A DNA stretch of 64,000 bases, taken from the NCBI RefSeq assembly GCF_008801835.1, contig NZ_VZOW01000001.1, forward strand, positions 186,001 through 250,000. Reading direction: 5' to 3'. The DNA is from Cupriavidus pauculus. GTDB taxonomy: Bacteria; Pseudomonadota; Gammaproteobacteria; Burkholderiales; Burkholderiaceae. Positions 38,910 to 50,100 of the stretch are shown in pieces. A program made the position numbers and the translations under genes. The notes under the pieces are model-generated. The model was not told where the DNA came from. It was given only the letters and a program-made list of their open reading frames with translations, and made no database searches. Each line of letters opens with the position of its first letter. Within the stretch, counting starts at the first letter, position 1.

Positions 38910-40064
38910 CTATCCGATTGCCCGCAGGCCTTCGACGATGCGCACGCGCGCGGCCTGCACGGCCGGCACGATCGCCGCAGCCAGCCCCACCACCAGTGCG
39001 CAGCCAGCCTGCATCGCCATGGTTTCATGCGACACCGTGAACACCGGAAACACACCGCCCACGGCCTGCTTGAAGAAACTCGCCGCGGGCGGCGTCAGGA
39101 GCATGCCGATCGCGCCGCCCAGCGCGCTGATGATCAGCGATTCTCCGAACACCAGCATCGACAGGAAGCCGGCGCGAAACCCGAGCGCCTTGAGCGTCGC
39201 GTATTCGGTGATCCGCTCGCGCGCGCTCATCGCCATCGCATTGGCCATCACCGCCATCACGATCACGATCACCACATACGACACCACGCGAATTGCCGCG
39301 ATAATCTGGTTGGACATCGCCACGAAGCCAAGCTGGAACGCCTGCTCGGTTTCGGTCAGCGTTTCGGCCAGCGAGTTCTTGAACACGTTGTCGACCGCGC
39401 GGGAAATGCCCGCGGCATTGTCGGGATTGTCGACGCCCAGCACGAACACGCCCACCTGGTCGGCCTGGCGCGGGTTCCTCTTGCGCACCGATTCGTTCAG
39501 GTAGTCCCAGTGAAAGATCATGTGGCGCGTGATCGTGCTTTCGTCGCGCCCATCGATGATGCCGCGCACGACAAAATCCCAGGTGCCCGGATAGATCGTG
39601 CCCTTGAGCGGAATGACATCGCCGACCTTGAAGCCGTAGGAATCGGCTAACTGGCGGCCCACCAGCGCGCCGCGCCGGTCGCGCTGGTAGTCGGCGCGTT
39701 GCTCGGCCGGGACGATGTATTCGGGATACAGGTCCAGATAGTTGTCCGATACCGCAAACTGCGCGAAAAAGTTCTTGGGATCGCGATAGATGCCGGCAAA
39801 CCAATTGGAACGCGCCACCAGCGTCACACCATCCACGCCCTTGATCCGGTATTCGTAATTGAGGGGCAGCGCAAACGTCAGCGAGATGGCGTTCCGCGTG
39901 ATGAGGCGCGCGTTGGATGCCGCGGACGCGCCGGCGTACCAGGCATCGACCACGGTCTGCAGCAGTCCGTAAGCCAGCACGGCGATCACCAGCCCGAGCA
40001 CGGTCAACATCGTGCGCAGCTTGTGGCGCATCGCGTTGCGCGCGATCAGCTTGGTCACGAACAT
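38910..40064 (-). CDS. ABC transporter permease (MacB/FtsX-like)
   Basis: A 384-residue permease of the same topology as its neighbour: N-terminal RNAMRHKLRTMLTVLGLVIA helix, a periplasmic domain of about 220 residues, and C-terminal helices that include VVSYVVIVIVMAVMANAMAM. The two permeases share layout but not close sequence, consistent with an ancient duplication. The ATPase gene ends 2 bp upstream. Confidence 0.9.
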   Translation of the reverse strand: MFVTKLIARNAMRHKLRTMLTVLGLVIAVLAYGLLQTVVDAWYAGASAASNARLITRNAISLTFALPLNYEYRIKGVDGVTLVARSNWFAGIYRDPKNFFAQFAVSDNYLDLYPEYIVPAEQRADYQRDRRGALVGRQLADSYGFKVGDVIPLKGTIYPGTWDFVVRGIIDGRDESTITRHMIFHWDYLNESVRKRNPRQADQVGVFVLGVDNPDNAAGISRAVDNVFKNSLAETLTETEQAFQLGFVAMSNQIIAAIRVVSYVVIVIVMAVMANAMAMSARERITEYATLKALGFRAGFLSMLVFGESLIISALGGAIGMLLTPPAASFFKQAVGGVFPVFTVSHETMAMQAGCALVVGLAAAIVPAVQAARVRIVEGLRAIG

Positions 40065-40066
40065 CG

Positions 40067-40774
40067 TCAGTCCCGGGGCGCCGGGCGGCGCTGTTCGGTA
40101 TGCAGCAGCTCGCCTTTTTCAAGGTGAACCAGCGACTTTGCCGCCTCGGCCGCGTGGGCGTCGTGGGTGACCATGATGATGGTCTTGCCAAGGTCGGCGT
40201 TAAGCCGTTGCAGCATGGCCAGGATCTCGGTGGCCGACGAGCGGTCCAGGTCGCCAGTGGGTTCGTCGGCAACGATCAGTGTGGGGTCGGTGATCAGCGC
40301 CCGCGCAATGGCCACGCGCTGCTGCTGCCCTCCGGACAGCTCTGTGGGGTAGTGGTCCATGCGATCGGCCAGGTTGACCATGCGCAGCACCAGTTCCACG
40401 CGCTCGCGCCGCTCGGCGCGCGACAGTCGCGTCAGCATCAGCGGCAGTTCCACGTTTTCATAGGCGGTCAGCACCGGCATGAGGTTGTAGAACTGGAAAA
40501 TGAAGCCGACGTGCGCGGCGCGCCAGTCGGCCAGCGACGCTTCGGGCAGCCCGGAGATATCGATGCCGCCGACCAGCAGCTCGCCACGGTCCGGACGATC
40601 GATGCCGGCGATCAGGTTCAACAGCGTGCTCTTGCCGGACCCGGACGGCCCCATCAGCGCAATGAAATCGCCTTCGGCGATATCGAGCGAGATGTCCGAC
40701 AGCACGGGCACGGTTTGCGCGCCGCGCTGGTAAGACTTGGCCAGATGGCGGATCGAAACGAGGGGTTCGGCCAT
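40067..40774 (-). CDS. ABC transporter ATP-binding protein (MacB/LolD-like)
   Basis: A 235-residue ATPase. Walker [13 protein letters not shown], signature [15 protein letters not shown], Walker [13 protein letters not shown] and the H-loop region [12 protein letters not shown] are all intact. Its type matches exporters that work with FtsX-like permeases and a membrane-fusion protein. It lies 3 bp after the adaptor gene. Confidence 0.95.
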   Translation of the reverse strand: MAEPLVSIRHLAKSYQRGAQTVPVLSDISLDIAEGDFIALMGPSGSGKSTLLNLIAGIDRPDRGELLVGGIDISGLPEASLADWRAAHVGFIFQFYNLMPVLTAYENVELPLMLTRLSRAERRERVELVLRMVNLADRMDHYPTELSGGQQQRVAIARALITDPTLIVADEPTGDLDRSSATEILAMLQRLNADLGKTIIMVTHDAHAAEAAKSLVHLEKGELLHTEQRRPAPRD

Positions 40775-40777
40775 GTC

Positions 40778-41986
40778 TTACTTCTTGGCCAGCGTCACGC
40801 TGGCGCCATCCGCCAGCTTGTCAGCCGGCGCCAGCACCACGGTAGCGCCGGGCTTGATGCCCTGCACGGTTTGCAGTTCGCCGATCTTCGCGCCGCGCGT
40901 GACGGCGGTTTGCCGCACCTTGCCGTTGTCGATTACGAACACCACGGGCTTGCCATCGCGCTCGACCACGGCGGACGGCTGCACGGCCGGCAGCGGCGTG
41001 TTGTCCTGCGGCGGCACCGGCTTTGACAGGAAGGCGATCTTCGCGCTCATGTCGGGCAGCACGCGCTGGTCGCGGTCAACGAAGCGGATCTTGACCAATA
41101 CGGTAGCCTTGGAGCGGTCCACGGTCGGCACGATGCGCGCCACGCGCCCCGCCATGCGCAGGCCGGGCAGGGCGTCGAGCAGGATTTCGCACGGCTGGTC
41201 CACCGTGATCCTGGCGATATTCGATTCGGCCACGTCGGCCTCGACCTCCAGCGTTTCCATGTCGGCAATCGTCACGATGGCGCCCTTGGTGTCGGCGGCG
41301 GCCGAGAACGGCGTGATGTTGTCGCCCACGTTGGCATGCTTGATCAGCACCACGCCGTCGAACGGCGCGCGGATCACCGTCTGCTCGACGGAGACTTCCG
41401 AGGCGCGGGCATTGGCCTTGGCCGAGACGATAGACGCCTGGGCATTGCTGATCGACGCGCGCGCCTTGTTGTAGCGGGCGAGGTCGGCGTCGTACTGCTG
41501 CTTGGAGATGGCCTTCGGTTCCAGCAGCATTTCGGAACGTTTCAGGTTGACTTCGGCGTCGCGCAGTTCGGCCTGCTGCAATTGCAGGTTGGCCTGGGCC
41601 ACCTCCACCTGCGCACGCGCCTGCGCCGCCGATGCCTCGACGTCGCGGCTTTCCACGCGCGCGATGATCTCGTCTTTCTTGACCCGCGACCCTTCCAGCA
41701 CGCCCAGCCATTCCAGCCGGCCCTGCGCCTTCGATGCCACGGCCGCCTTGCGCTGCGGCACCACGTATCCGGTGGCATTGAGCAGCGTGTAGTTCTGGGA
41801 TGGGTAGGCGGTGGTGACGGTGGTGCTTTCCACGGGCTGCGGGCCCATCAATTTGACACCCACGCCGATCAGCGCCAGGAGGACCACGGTGATGATTGCG
41901 TAACGCCGCCACGGGCGCCGCCGCCGCTGCACGGGCGCCATGGCGCTACGGTCGATTTTCAGCTTGCTCAGGTCTTGATCGGCCAA
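40778..41986 (-). CDS. Periplasmic adaptor (membrane-fusion) protein, MacA/HlyD-like
   Basis: A 402-residue membrane-fusion protein with an N-terminal anchor helix (about 28-47). Lipoyl-like half motifs are at GRLEWLGVLEGSRVKKDEII and APFDGVVLIKHANVGD, separated by a long coiled-coil hairpin (about 110-205, with QARAQVEVAQANLQLQQAEL). The apparent start is a TTG at 41986 with AGGA about 8 bp upstream; an internal ATG is possible. It is the first gene of the exporter operon. An outer-membrane TolC-like partner is not encoded here. The operon is divergent from the NRPS cluster, so the exported cargo may be the peptide product. Confidence 0.9.
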   Translation of the reverse strand: MADQDLSKLKIDRSAMAPVQRRRRPWRRYAIITVVLLALIGVGVKLMGPQPVESTTVTTAYPSQNYTLLNATGYVVPQRKAAVASKAQGRLEWLGVLEGSRVKKDEIIARVESRDVEASAAQARAQVEVAQANLQLQQAELRDAEVNLKRSEMLLEPKAISKQQYDADLARYNKARASISNAQASIVSAKANARASEVSVEQTVIRAPFDGVVLIKHANVGDNITPFSAAADTKGAIVTIADMETLEVEADVAESNIARITVDQPCEILLDALPGLRMAGRVARIVPTVDRSKATVLVKIRFVDRDQRVLPDMSAKIAFLSKPVPPQDNTPLPAVQPSAVVERDGKPVVFVIDNGKVRQTAVTRGAKIGELQTVQGIKPGATVVLAPADKLADGASVTLAKK

Positions 41987-42384
41987 TTTGGGATCCTGCG
42001 GATGGAAAGCGCGAAAGTGCGCCGCGGGAGTTCTCGCTCCCGACGATGGGCGTCAAATATACAGGAATCGCAATTCAAACGGGGATTGCATCTACCTCAG
42101 GAATGGTGAAGTTTATTCGAAGGATCAGATATTGACGATCGCCTTTTTAAATTTGAAACAACGGAATAAACAACGCCCTTATTTAGACGAAGTGCCATTC
42201 TCGCTATGACAGCGGGTCTATAGACTTCGGCATCTAGCATCTATTCGGTTCGATTCAAGATCTCGATCCGGCAATCGCCGATGCTTCCCGGAAACGTCAG
42301 GTAATCTCCACACTGCTGGGCAGTGCACGTTGGCATTTTTGGGATTAATCATCAATCCGCTGGCATGTTTAGTCTGGCTTTCGT
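41987..42384. other. Divergent intergenic region between export operon and NRPS cluster
   Basis: About 400 bp, visibly richer in A and T than its neighbours, especially 42115-42185. It must hold the promoters of the adaptor gene (leftward) and the NRPS-associated genes (rightward). I did not find a convincing -35/-10 pair or palindrome, so I name no site. The composition may mark the boundary of a transferred block. Confidence 0.5.
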
Positions 42385-43122
42385 ATGGCAATACCCGAAA
42401 TGCAAAGTGCAATCAGTACAATCGAATTCGAACTCATCCCGTTTTCCCGAGCAATGGATGACGACCGTTTCGCATCCGCCGGCGTCGGCACGATCGCGAA
42501 ATGGGTAATGGAATATCTGTGCCGGCCCCATCCCGAGCTCGGCCGCAAGGGCGTGGTCTGCCCGTGGACGCCGGTGGCAATTGCGCAGGATACGTTGTGG
42601 ATCACCCGGATCGACGTTGCGGGATTAACCGCCCAGGCCGTCGATAATGCCATCGAAGCGCTGCTGGGAATTTATCGGGACCAGATTCCCACCGATGGTG
42701 ACGAGGCGCGCCACAAAACCATTCTCACTATTATCGACCGACTCGACCGTCCGGCGGATGTTGCGGAAATTCATAAACGCATGAAGCCGGTATTTGTGGC
42801 GCAGGGTCTGATGCTGGGCGAGTTTTACGAAGGATGTGAAAAGCCCGGCATTCGGAATGCGAACTTCCATGCCCTGCAATCGCCATTGCCGTTGCTGGTG
42901 ATTCGGGAAATGGTTGCGCTGGACGCGGTATTTCTCGCCGAGAAAAGAGCATTTCTCGACGATTATTTCACCAGGCACGGCGAGCATGGGCTGAACAAGA
43001 TGAATGCCATGCTGCGGCCCGGGAGCCGTCTCGATATTCCACCGCATTGCGCCGAGGCGATGAAAGCGTACCTGGCCGAGCGCGCGCATTCGGTGGACGA
43101 TCTGGACGCCCACGCGCCGTGA
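42385..43122 (+). CDS. Conserved protein of unknown function (DUF6875-like) at head of NRPS cluster
   Basis: A 245-residue soluble protein. It has no signal peptide or membrane segment. A Cys-containing motif RKGVVCPWTPVAIAQDTLW and a Trp-rich N-terminal half recall DUF6875 proteins, recognised from memory rather than by search. The start is uncertain: the ATG at 42385 lacks a good ribosome site and one at 42400 is possible. It is overlapped by the phosphopantetheinyl transferase gene (GTGA), so the two are coupled. A role in supplying or modifying a precursor is plausible but not shown. Confidence 0.7.
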   Translation: MAIPEMQSAISTIEFELIPFSRAMDDDRFASAGVGTIAKWVMEYLCRPHPELGRKGVVCPWTPVAIAQDTLWITRIDVAGLTAQAVDNAIEALLGIYRDQIPTDGDEARHKTILTIIDRLDRPADVAEIHKRMKPVFVAQGLMLGEFYEGCEKPGIRNANFHALQSPLPLLVIREMVALDAVFLAEKRAFLDDYFTRHGEHGLNKMNAMLRPGSRLDIPPHCAEAMKAYLAERAHSVDDLDAHAP

Positions 43123-44069
43123 CCGCGCGCGCAGGCGTGCCCGCGTCAGTTCCCGCATCGACAGGCGGCGGGGGCGCTGCGCACGCGGGCCGAAGTCTCG
43201 GGAAGGACGGATCGCCGTTGCCGCCGTATGGAGGTCATTTCGCGAGCGTCTGGTACGTGCGTACGTCCGATGCCGGTGCGCCCGGCGGCGCTTCCACGGC
43301 GGCGGTCGGCACGGTGCTGTCGCGCGATGAAATCTCTCGGTGGCGCAGCTTCGTCGCGGTCGAGCCGGCAAATCTGTATCTGCTTTCCAGGCTGATGTTG
43401 CGGCACGTCCTGACGCACTGCCACCCGTCGATTGCGCCGCTGGGCTGGTGCTTTGCCATCGAAGCGACCGGTCGGCCGCGTATCGATGCGGTGCGGGGCA
43501 CCGTGGGATTGCACTTCAGCATCTCGCACTGCCAACGGGCTGTCGCCATCGCGGTGGCGAGTGTCGAAGGTATCGGCGTCGATGTCGAATCGACAGATGT
43601 TGATGCCGGCATGGCGACCGCCTTGCTGGGCCAACTCCACACCAGCGAAGTGCAGGAACTTCCGCGGCAGCAGTCGGGCGCCCTGAATACGCGGCATATG
43701 TTAGGGCTGTGGACGCTCAAGGAGGCGTATCTGAAGGCGATCGGGACAGGGCTTTCCGTGCCGCCGAAGGCGATTGCCTTCGACCGCCTCAATCGGTTGA
43801 TGCCGGAATGCCGGCTTCCTCCGGAAAACGCTGGGCGGCTTTGGGATTTCTTTGCACCGGAGGTGCCCCATGGAATCTGCCTTGGCGTTGCCATCGCGCG
43901 CCCGTCGTCGGCGGGCCGACCGGTCGAGTTAGCGGGATTGCCCCCGCGGCGCTGGTTGCCCGTTGCCGAAGCTGTTGCCGACCTGAATCTGTCGACCGCA
44001 CATCGTCAGTGTTTCGATGTCCTGACATCGGGGCCGATCCTGCAAAAGACCTTTTGTTACGGCGCGTGA
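43119..44069 (+). CDS. 4'-phosphopantetheinyl transferase (Sfp/Gsp type)
   Basis: A 316-residue enzyme that converts apo carrier domains into holo form using CoA. The GTG at 43119 overlaps the previous stop; about 25 residues more are possible in the same frame. The catalytic motifs are GVDVES and, near the end, WTLKEAYLKAIGTGL, with LHFSISHC before them. The long N-terminus before the family core is unlike the 220-240 residues of many relatives. Its place in the cluster means the NRPS brings its own activating enzyme. Confidence 0.92.
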   Translation: MTARAGVPASVPASTGGGGAAHAGRSLGKDGSPLPPYGGHFASVWYVRTSDAGAPGGASTAAVGTVLSRDEISRWRSFVAVEPANLYLLSRLMLRHVLTHCHPSIAPLGWCFAIEATGRPRIDAVRGTVGLHFSISHCQRAVAIAVASVEGIGVDVESTDVDAGMATALLGQLHTSEVQELPRQQSGALNTRHMLGLWTLKEAYLKAIGTGLSVPPKAIAFDRLNRLMPECRLPPENAGRLWDFFAPEVPHGICLGVAIARPSSAGRPVELAGLPPRRWLPVAEAVADLNLSTAHRQCFDVLTSGPILQKTFCYGA

Positions 44070-44140
44070 TCGCGCTGTCGCCAGCCACGCGCAATCGGCG
44101 CGTCTGGCCTTTCACCCTCACAGTATTCCGCATCAATACC

Positions 44141-47100
44141 ATGTTGACCCACCGGCAGTTTCCGCTCACGCAACAGCAGCACGAACTTTGGCTTTCCTAT
44201 CTCATCGACAAGTCTGATCGATTCAATAACTTCCTCAGTTATGAATTGCAGGGAGATCTCGATCACGATTGCTTTCGGCGCGCGCTGGAATTTGCGTACG
44301 CCAACATGGAAGCAAGCCGGTCGGTCATCGTGGATGCGTCGGAGCCAATCCAGCATGTGCTGCCGCCGATGGATTTCAGCAGGCTGCGGTTTGCATACCG
44401 GGACCTGCGCGACTCGGGCGGCCAGTGCCCGCGTGACGCGGCGCTGGCGTGGATCGACCAGCAGAACCGGCAGACGCTCGATATCACGGCCGCCGCAGGC
44501 GTCATTGCGCTGGCGCGATACGGTGCGTCCGCCTATGTGCTGACAATCGTGTACCACCACATTTTCATGGATGCCGCCACGGCGCGCAGCTGCATGGCAA
44601 TGATCGAGCAGGGATACGGCAGGGCGCTGGCCGGCGCGCCCGTAGAAGTCATGCGCGACAGCGACATGCAGCGCTATCTCGATGCCTGTGCGCGCGTGAC
44701 CCATGAGGCGCGCGAAGACGCGCGCCAGTTGTGGCGTTCGCATCTGCATGGACGCGGACTCTCAACGGATCTGGGCGTGCGCCGGCGCAGCGGCCAGATG
44801 GAGGAATTCGACTTCGCCTTCCCAACGGAACTGGCAGCGGGCGTTCGGCAGTTGTGCCGGACGCTGCGCATCACGCCGTTCATCTTCATGAGCGGACTCT
44901 TTGCGGCGATGGTCGCGCGATTGCATTCGCGCGACAGCGTGACAGTTGGCTACCCGGTGAACGTACGCCCGCGTGGCCAGCCAGACCTGCTCGGTTTCTA
45001 CATCTCGCGCTTTCCGATGGCGCTCGATATCGACTCGCGGACATCGTTCAGGCATTTGCTCGACATGGTACGCGCGTATCGCAAGGACATTTCCAGGCTT
45101 CCGGTTCTCGACTTCACCGAAATCCGTGACATCGCCTTGTCCGGGCAGACGACCGAGTCCGGCCCGGACCTGAACCTGATGATCGGCGAAACCATGATCG
45201 ATGCCGTGCCATTGCGGTTGAGCGGCGTGTCGGCCACGCCCTTGCAGACGGGCATCGGACGGGGCCAACACGACCTCGGCTACTTCTACGATCCGGCGTC
45301 GCCCGTGCTGGAAGGTCGTTTCCAGTTCGATAACGGTGCCTTTTCTGGCGCACAGATGCACGCGATGGCGCAATGCATGACGGCCTTTGCCGAGTGCGTG
45401 GTCCGCGATGTCGATACCGCACTGGATGCGTTGCCGTATCCGCTGGCGCTGCCGTTCTCGTTGCTTGACGCGACATCGGCCGAGTCGCCGTTCAGATCGT
45501 TGCAACAGCGCTTTGCCGATGTGGCAAGCGCGATGCCCGATGCGCCCGCGGTCGTCTTCGGCGAGCAGCGTCTCACCTATCGCGATCTTCTCGCGCATGC
45601 CTTGCAATTTGCCGGCGAGCTACGCGGTCATGGCATCGGCAGCGGGCAACTGGTCGCGATCTGCGTCAGCCGCTCGCCCGAACTGATTGTGGCGATCCTC
45701 GGCACGCTGGTCGCGGGGGCCGCGTACGTACCGGTGGATCCGCAGTTTCCGGCCGAGCGCAAGCAGCAGATGCTTGCCGACGCCGATCCCGTCGCGGTCA
45801 TCACGGCAGGCGGCGCGCCATACCACGACAGCGGGCGCCGGCAGATCGCCGTCCAGCTGGAGGCGTCCGCACCAGCGTTGGCAGCGCCGCTGCCCGACCT
45901 CGCGGCGCGGCCCGACCAACTGGCCTATGTGGTTTACACGTCTGGCAGCACGGGGCGGCCAAAGGGCGTGGCGGTCAGCCAGCGCGCCATCGGCAATACA
46001 GTGCATGGCGTGCGTCGCACCTACGATTTCCGCGTGGGTTACGGCTGTCTGCAAAATCTGTCGATTTCGTTCGATGGCGCGATCCTGGACATCTTCTGCA
46101 CGTTGCTCAACGGCGGCTACCTGGTGCTGACCTCGCAGGAAACCTTGATGGATCCGGCGGAGCTGGTTGCGCTGATGCGGCGGCACGACGTCAAGGTCGC
46201 GACGTTCATCCCGTCGTATCTGAACGTCATCGGTTTTCACGACCTGCCGCTGCGCACGCTGATCAGTGCCGGCGAAGTGGCAAACTCCGTCGTCCTTGAG
46301 CAGTATCGACAGGCCGGCGTCCGTTGTATCAACGGCTATGGCCCCACCGAGGCGGCGGTGGCCGCGTTGAACCACGTGATCGACGGGCCGGTTCTGGGGC
46401 GCAGCGTGCCGGTGGGCCGTCCGCTCGACGGCACGCTGGCTGCCGTGGTCGACAGTTGCGGCGCGGTGCTTCCGGCTGGCTTCGTCGGTGAACTGAGGCT
46501 TGGCGGCGCGGGACTGGCGACCGAGTACGTCAACAATGCGCCGATGACGCGCGAGCGCTTCGTGACGATGCGACATCCGCTCACATCTGCCGATGTCCGC
46601 ACCTATCGCACGGGCGATCTGGCGCTGCTCAATGCCGACGGCGAGTTCGAGTACCGGGGCCGCAGCGATGATCAGGTCAAGATTCGCGGATTCCGCATCG
46701 AACTGGCCGACATCGAGAGCACGGTACAGATGCATCCGTGGGTGACCGAAGCCGCGGTCATGACGATCGACGACGAACGGACCGGGCACACCGGCCTGCA
46801 CGCCTTCCTGTGCGTGGATGAGAGCGAAATCGCCGGCATCGACGGCGCGGATCTGCCGCCCGATTCGATGCACCTTTACGCCGCGCACACCGGCAAGGCG
46901 CTGCACCAGCTGGCAGACCGGCCGGTCAAACTCGGTGCCGATGGTACGGAAATCGCCCTGCCGGTGGCGGATCACGTTGACGATGTGATGGCACTGGCCT
47001 TCCAGCGCAAGACCTATCGCTTCTACGACGGCGGGGAGGCGTCCGTCGACGATCTTCATGCGACATTGGCCGACGCGCTCGCGGCGACGCCGGGCGTTTG

Positions 47101-50100
47101 CGGCGATTCAGCGGTGACGCTCGCGTCGCTGGCGCATGTGCTGGCCCATTTCGGTCGCTTCCGCAGCGCCGCGCGGTTATTGCCGAAATACCTTTATCCG
47201 TCCGCCGGCGCGATCTACGCGATGCGGCTCTATGTCGAGATCGCCAATCTGGCGGGTGTGCCGGACGGGTTTTATTGTCTCGATCGCGACGACCTGACGC
47301 TGGGATGGATGGCGCCGCCCATGCCGGCCGCCGCGTGCGCCATGGATCCGGCGCACGCCTGCGTCACGCTGCATTTGCGTGCCGATCCGGAAGAGGTCGG
47401 GGCGGTGTACGGGGAGTTGTCTACGGCGCTGCTGACCGTGGAAGCCGGCTACATGTTTGGACTGCTGGAGTCCGCATGCGAGGCCGCCGGCATCTGTTGC
47501 GGCGATATTGCCAACCAAGCGGCAAGCGTGCCGTTGCCCGGATGCAGCTTCGGCACGATCGCGCTTGGCATTCGGTGCAACGCGGCGGAGCGCCGTCCAA
47601 ATCCCACCCTGCTGGTTCAGGTGCATCGGGACGGCGCCGTGATGGGGCTTCCCGGCAAGGGCCTGTACCGGTTCGACGACGATGGCTTTGCGTTCGTTGC
47701 CGATGAAATTGCGCAGACACGGCGCTTTGCGGCCATCAACCAGTCCACCTTCGAACGCTCGGCTTTCTCGATCGCCATCTTCGACGAGGCGGCCACGACC
47801 TGGCGCGGACACGTGCAGATCGGGCGATTCGCGCAGCGGCTGCTGATGAACACGCACGGACTGGGATTCTGCCAGGCCGGCTTTACCGGCACCCGGCCTA
47901 TCGAGCATATCCGGCGCTTGTTCGAATGCTCGCCCGCCAGCGGCGGCGCCGCGCCCGCGTTTGGCCATATTCTGCTCGGTGGCGCGATCTCGTTGGAGCA
48001 ACGCCTGGCACGTGACGGCCGCGAAGATGCGGCGCACCAGAAAGGCCCCCTCGATCTCGTCGAAGATTTCGTGCGCAACCGGCTGCCTGCGTACATGGTG
48101 CCGCAGTCGTTCAATGTGCTGAAGTCGATGCCGGTGACACCGGGCGGCAAGACCGACCGTGCCGCGCTCGCGCGGCTGCCCAGGGCCGTTTCGACCGTTG
48201 GCCCGGTGACGCCACCGCGTACGGCGTGCGAACGCGCGGTTGCGGCAGCATTCGGCGCGATCATTGGCATTGCCGATGTCGGGCTGGAAAGCGATTTCTT
48301 CCGCCTGGGCGGCGATTCGATCAAAGCCATGCGCTTGTCCAGCGTACTTGGCGACGAGGGCCTGGCAGTCAGCGTGCCTGACATATTCCGCTTGCGCACA
48401 GTGCAGGCGATCGCGGCAATTGCCGGGAGCGCACCTGCCAGTAACGCCCGGCACGAGGGCGACGACAGCGACGATGGCGACGCATTCGATCTGGCCCAGA
48501 CGCTGTCGCGAATCGCGCATGTGGAGCCGTTGCGCGCCGACGCGCTGTCGCGCGTGATCGACCATGTTGCCCAGGTCGGCCACGATGCCAGCCAGATCGA
48601 GGACGTGACCGCATTGACCGGCATGCAGCTCGGCATCATGCTGGAAGACCGGTACGCGCGGGAGAACGGCGCGCGACCGCCCTACATCTGCCAGATGGTG
48701 GTGGAGCTTGACGAGTCCGTCGATGTCGATTGTCTGAGCGCATGCTGGTCGGACACCGTCGCGCACTTCGCGGCGCTGCGCAGCTGTTTTATCGCTGCGG
48801 ATAAGGTAGGCGCTCCATTGCAGGTCTTCCTGCGCGAGGCGCGGCCTCGCGTGGACATCCACACTGCCGACGTCACGCCCGATGCATCGATCGATTCCAT
48901 CGCAAGGCGCATCGTCGAGGCACGACGCGAGGCGGGCTTTGTCCTGGCGTCGCCATCGCTCGCGCAACTGTCGATCGTGCGCGCAGACCATTGCGCCATC
49001 GTGGCGTTGACCGGCCACCATATCGCGCTGGACGGATGGTCGAGCATGAACGTGCTGCGCCACCTGTTCGCGCTGTACGACGCGCGCCGGGCCGGCATCG
49101 AACCCTCTGCCGAGATGCGGGAGTCGGTGCCCTTCAACAGGTTCGTTCGCGCGCACGCATCGTCAGAAACGCGCCAGGATAGCGCTTCGTTCTGGAACAC
49201 ATATCTGGCTGGCTGGGAAGAGACCACCGCATTGCCGATGGCCAGAATGTGCAGCGGCGCGGTGCGACCGAAGACTGACTTCTCGATCGTAGACGACTGG
49301 CTGCCGGCGGAGGTGACGGCATCGCTGCATCGCTTCAGCGCGGCGACGGGTGTGACCGCCGCAGTGGTGCTGCAGTACGCGTGGGCAGCACTGCTCGCCT
49401 TGCATCAACGCGCGGGCGAGGTGGTGTTCGGTGCGGTGCGGTCGGGGCGCATTGCACTGGCCAGTCTGGGGAATCCGCAGCAGGCGGTCGGCATGTTTGT
49501 CGCCACCGCACCGGTGCGCGTGCCCATGGCGGGCGCGATGCGCATCGAAGACGGCTTGCGCGGACTGGCTGCGGCGGAGCAGGAAAAGCTGCCGCACGAG
49601 CAGTGCGGTACGGGGCAGATCAAGGCCGCCGCACGCATCGACGGCGATCGCGATCTGTTCCACACGCTGTTCGTCTTCGAGAACTACGAAACGGGCAGCG
49701 CCCAGGCGCCGGGGCAGGGACAGCGTTTCCAAATCCGGCAAGATCTCACGGAGGAAAGCACCGGCTATCCGCTGTCGATCATGGCCATTCCGGGCGACAG
49801 ACTCCAGCTGCGCCTGCATTTCGATTGCCATCACTACGATGCACAGGTGGCCGGCGAGTTGCTGCGCCGATACCGCGGGTTGATCTCGCAGATTGTCAGC
49901 GGCACGGTGCGGACGGTGGACGATCTGCGCTTGAGCCCGGCCCTGTCGTTGCTGCGAGGCGCGGCCGCGCCTCGACCGCTTGCCGGTTGCCAGACGCTGC
50001 ACGATCATTTCGATGCCGCCGTCAAGCGCTGTCCCGATGCGATTGCCATCGTCGATGGCGAACATACCGTCACCTACGCCGGGTTGCAGGCGCTTGGCCA

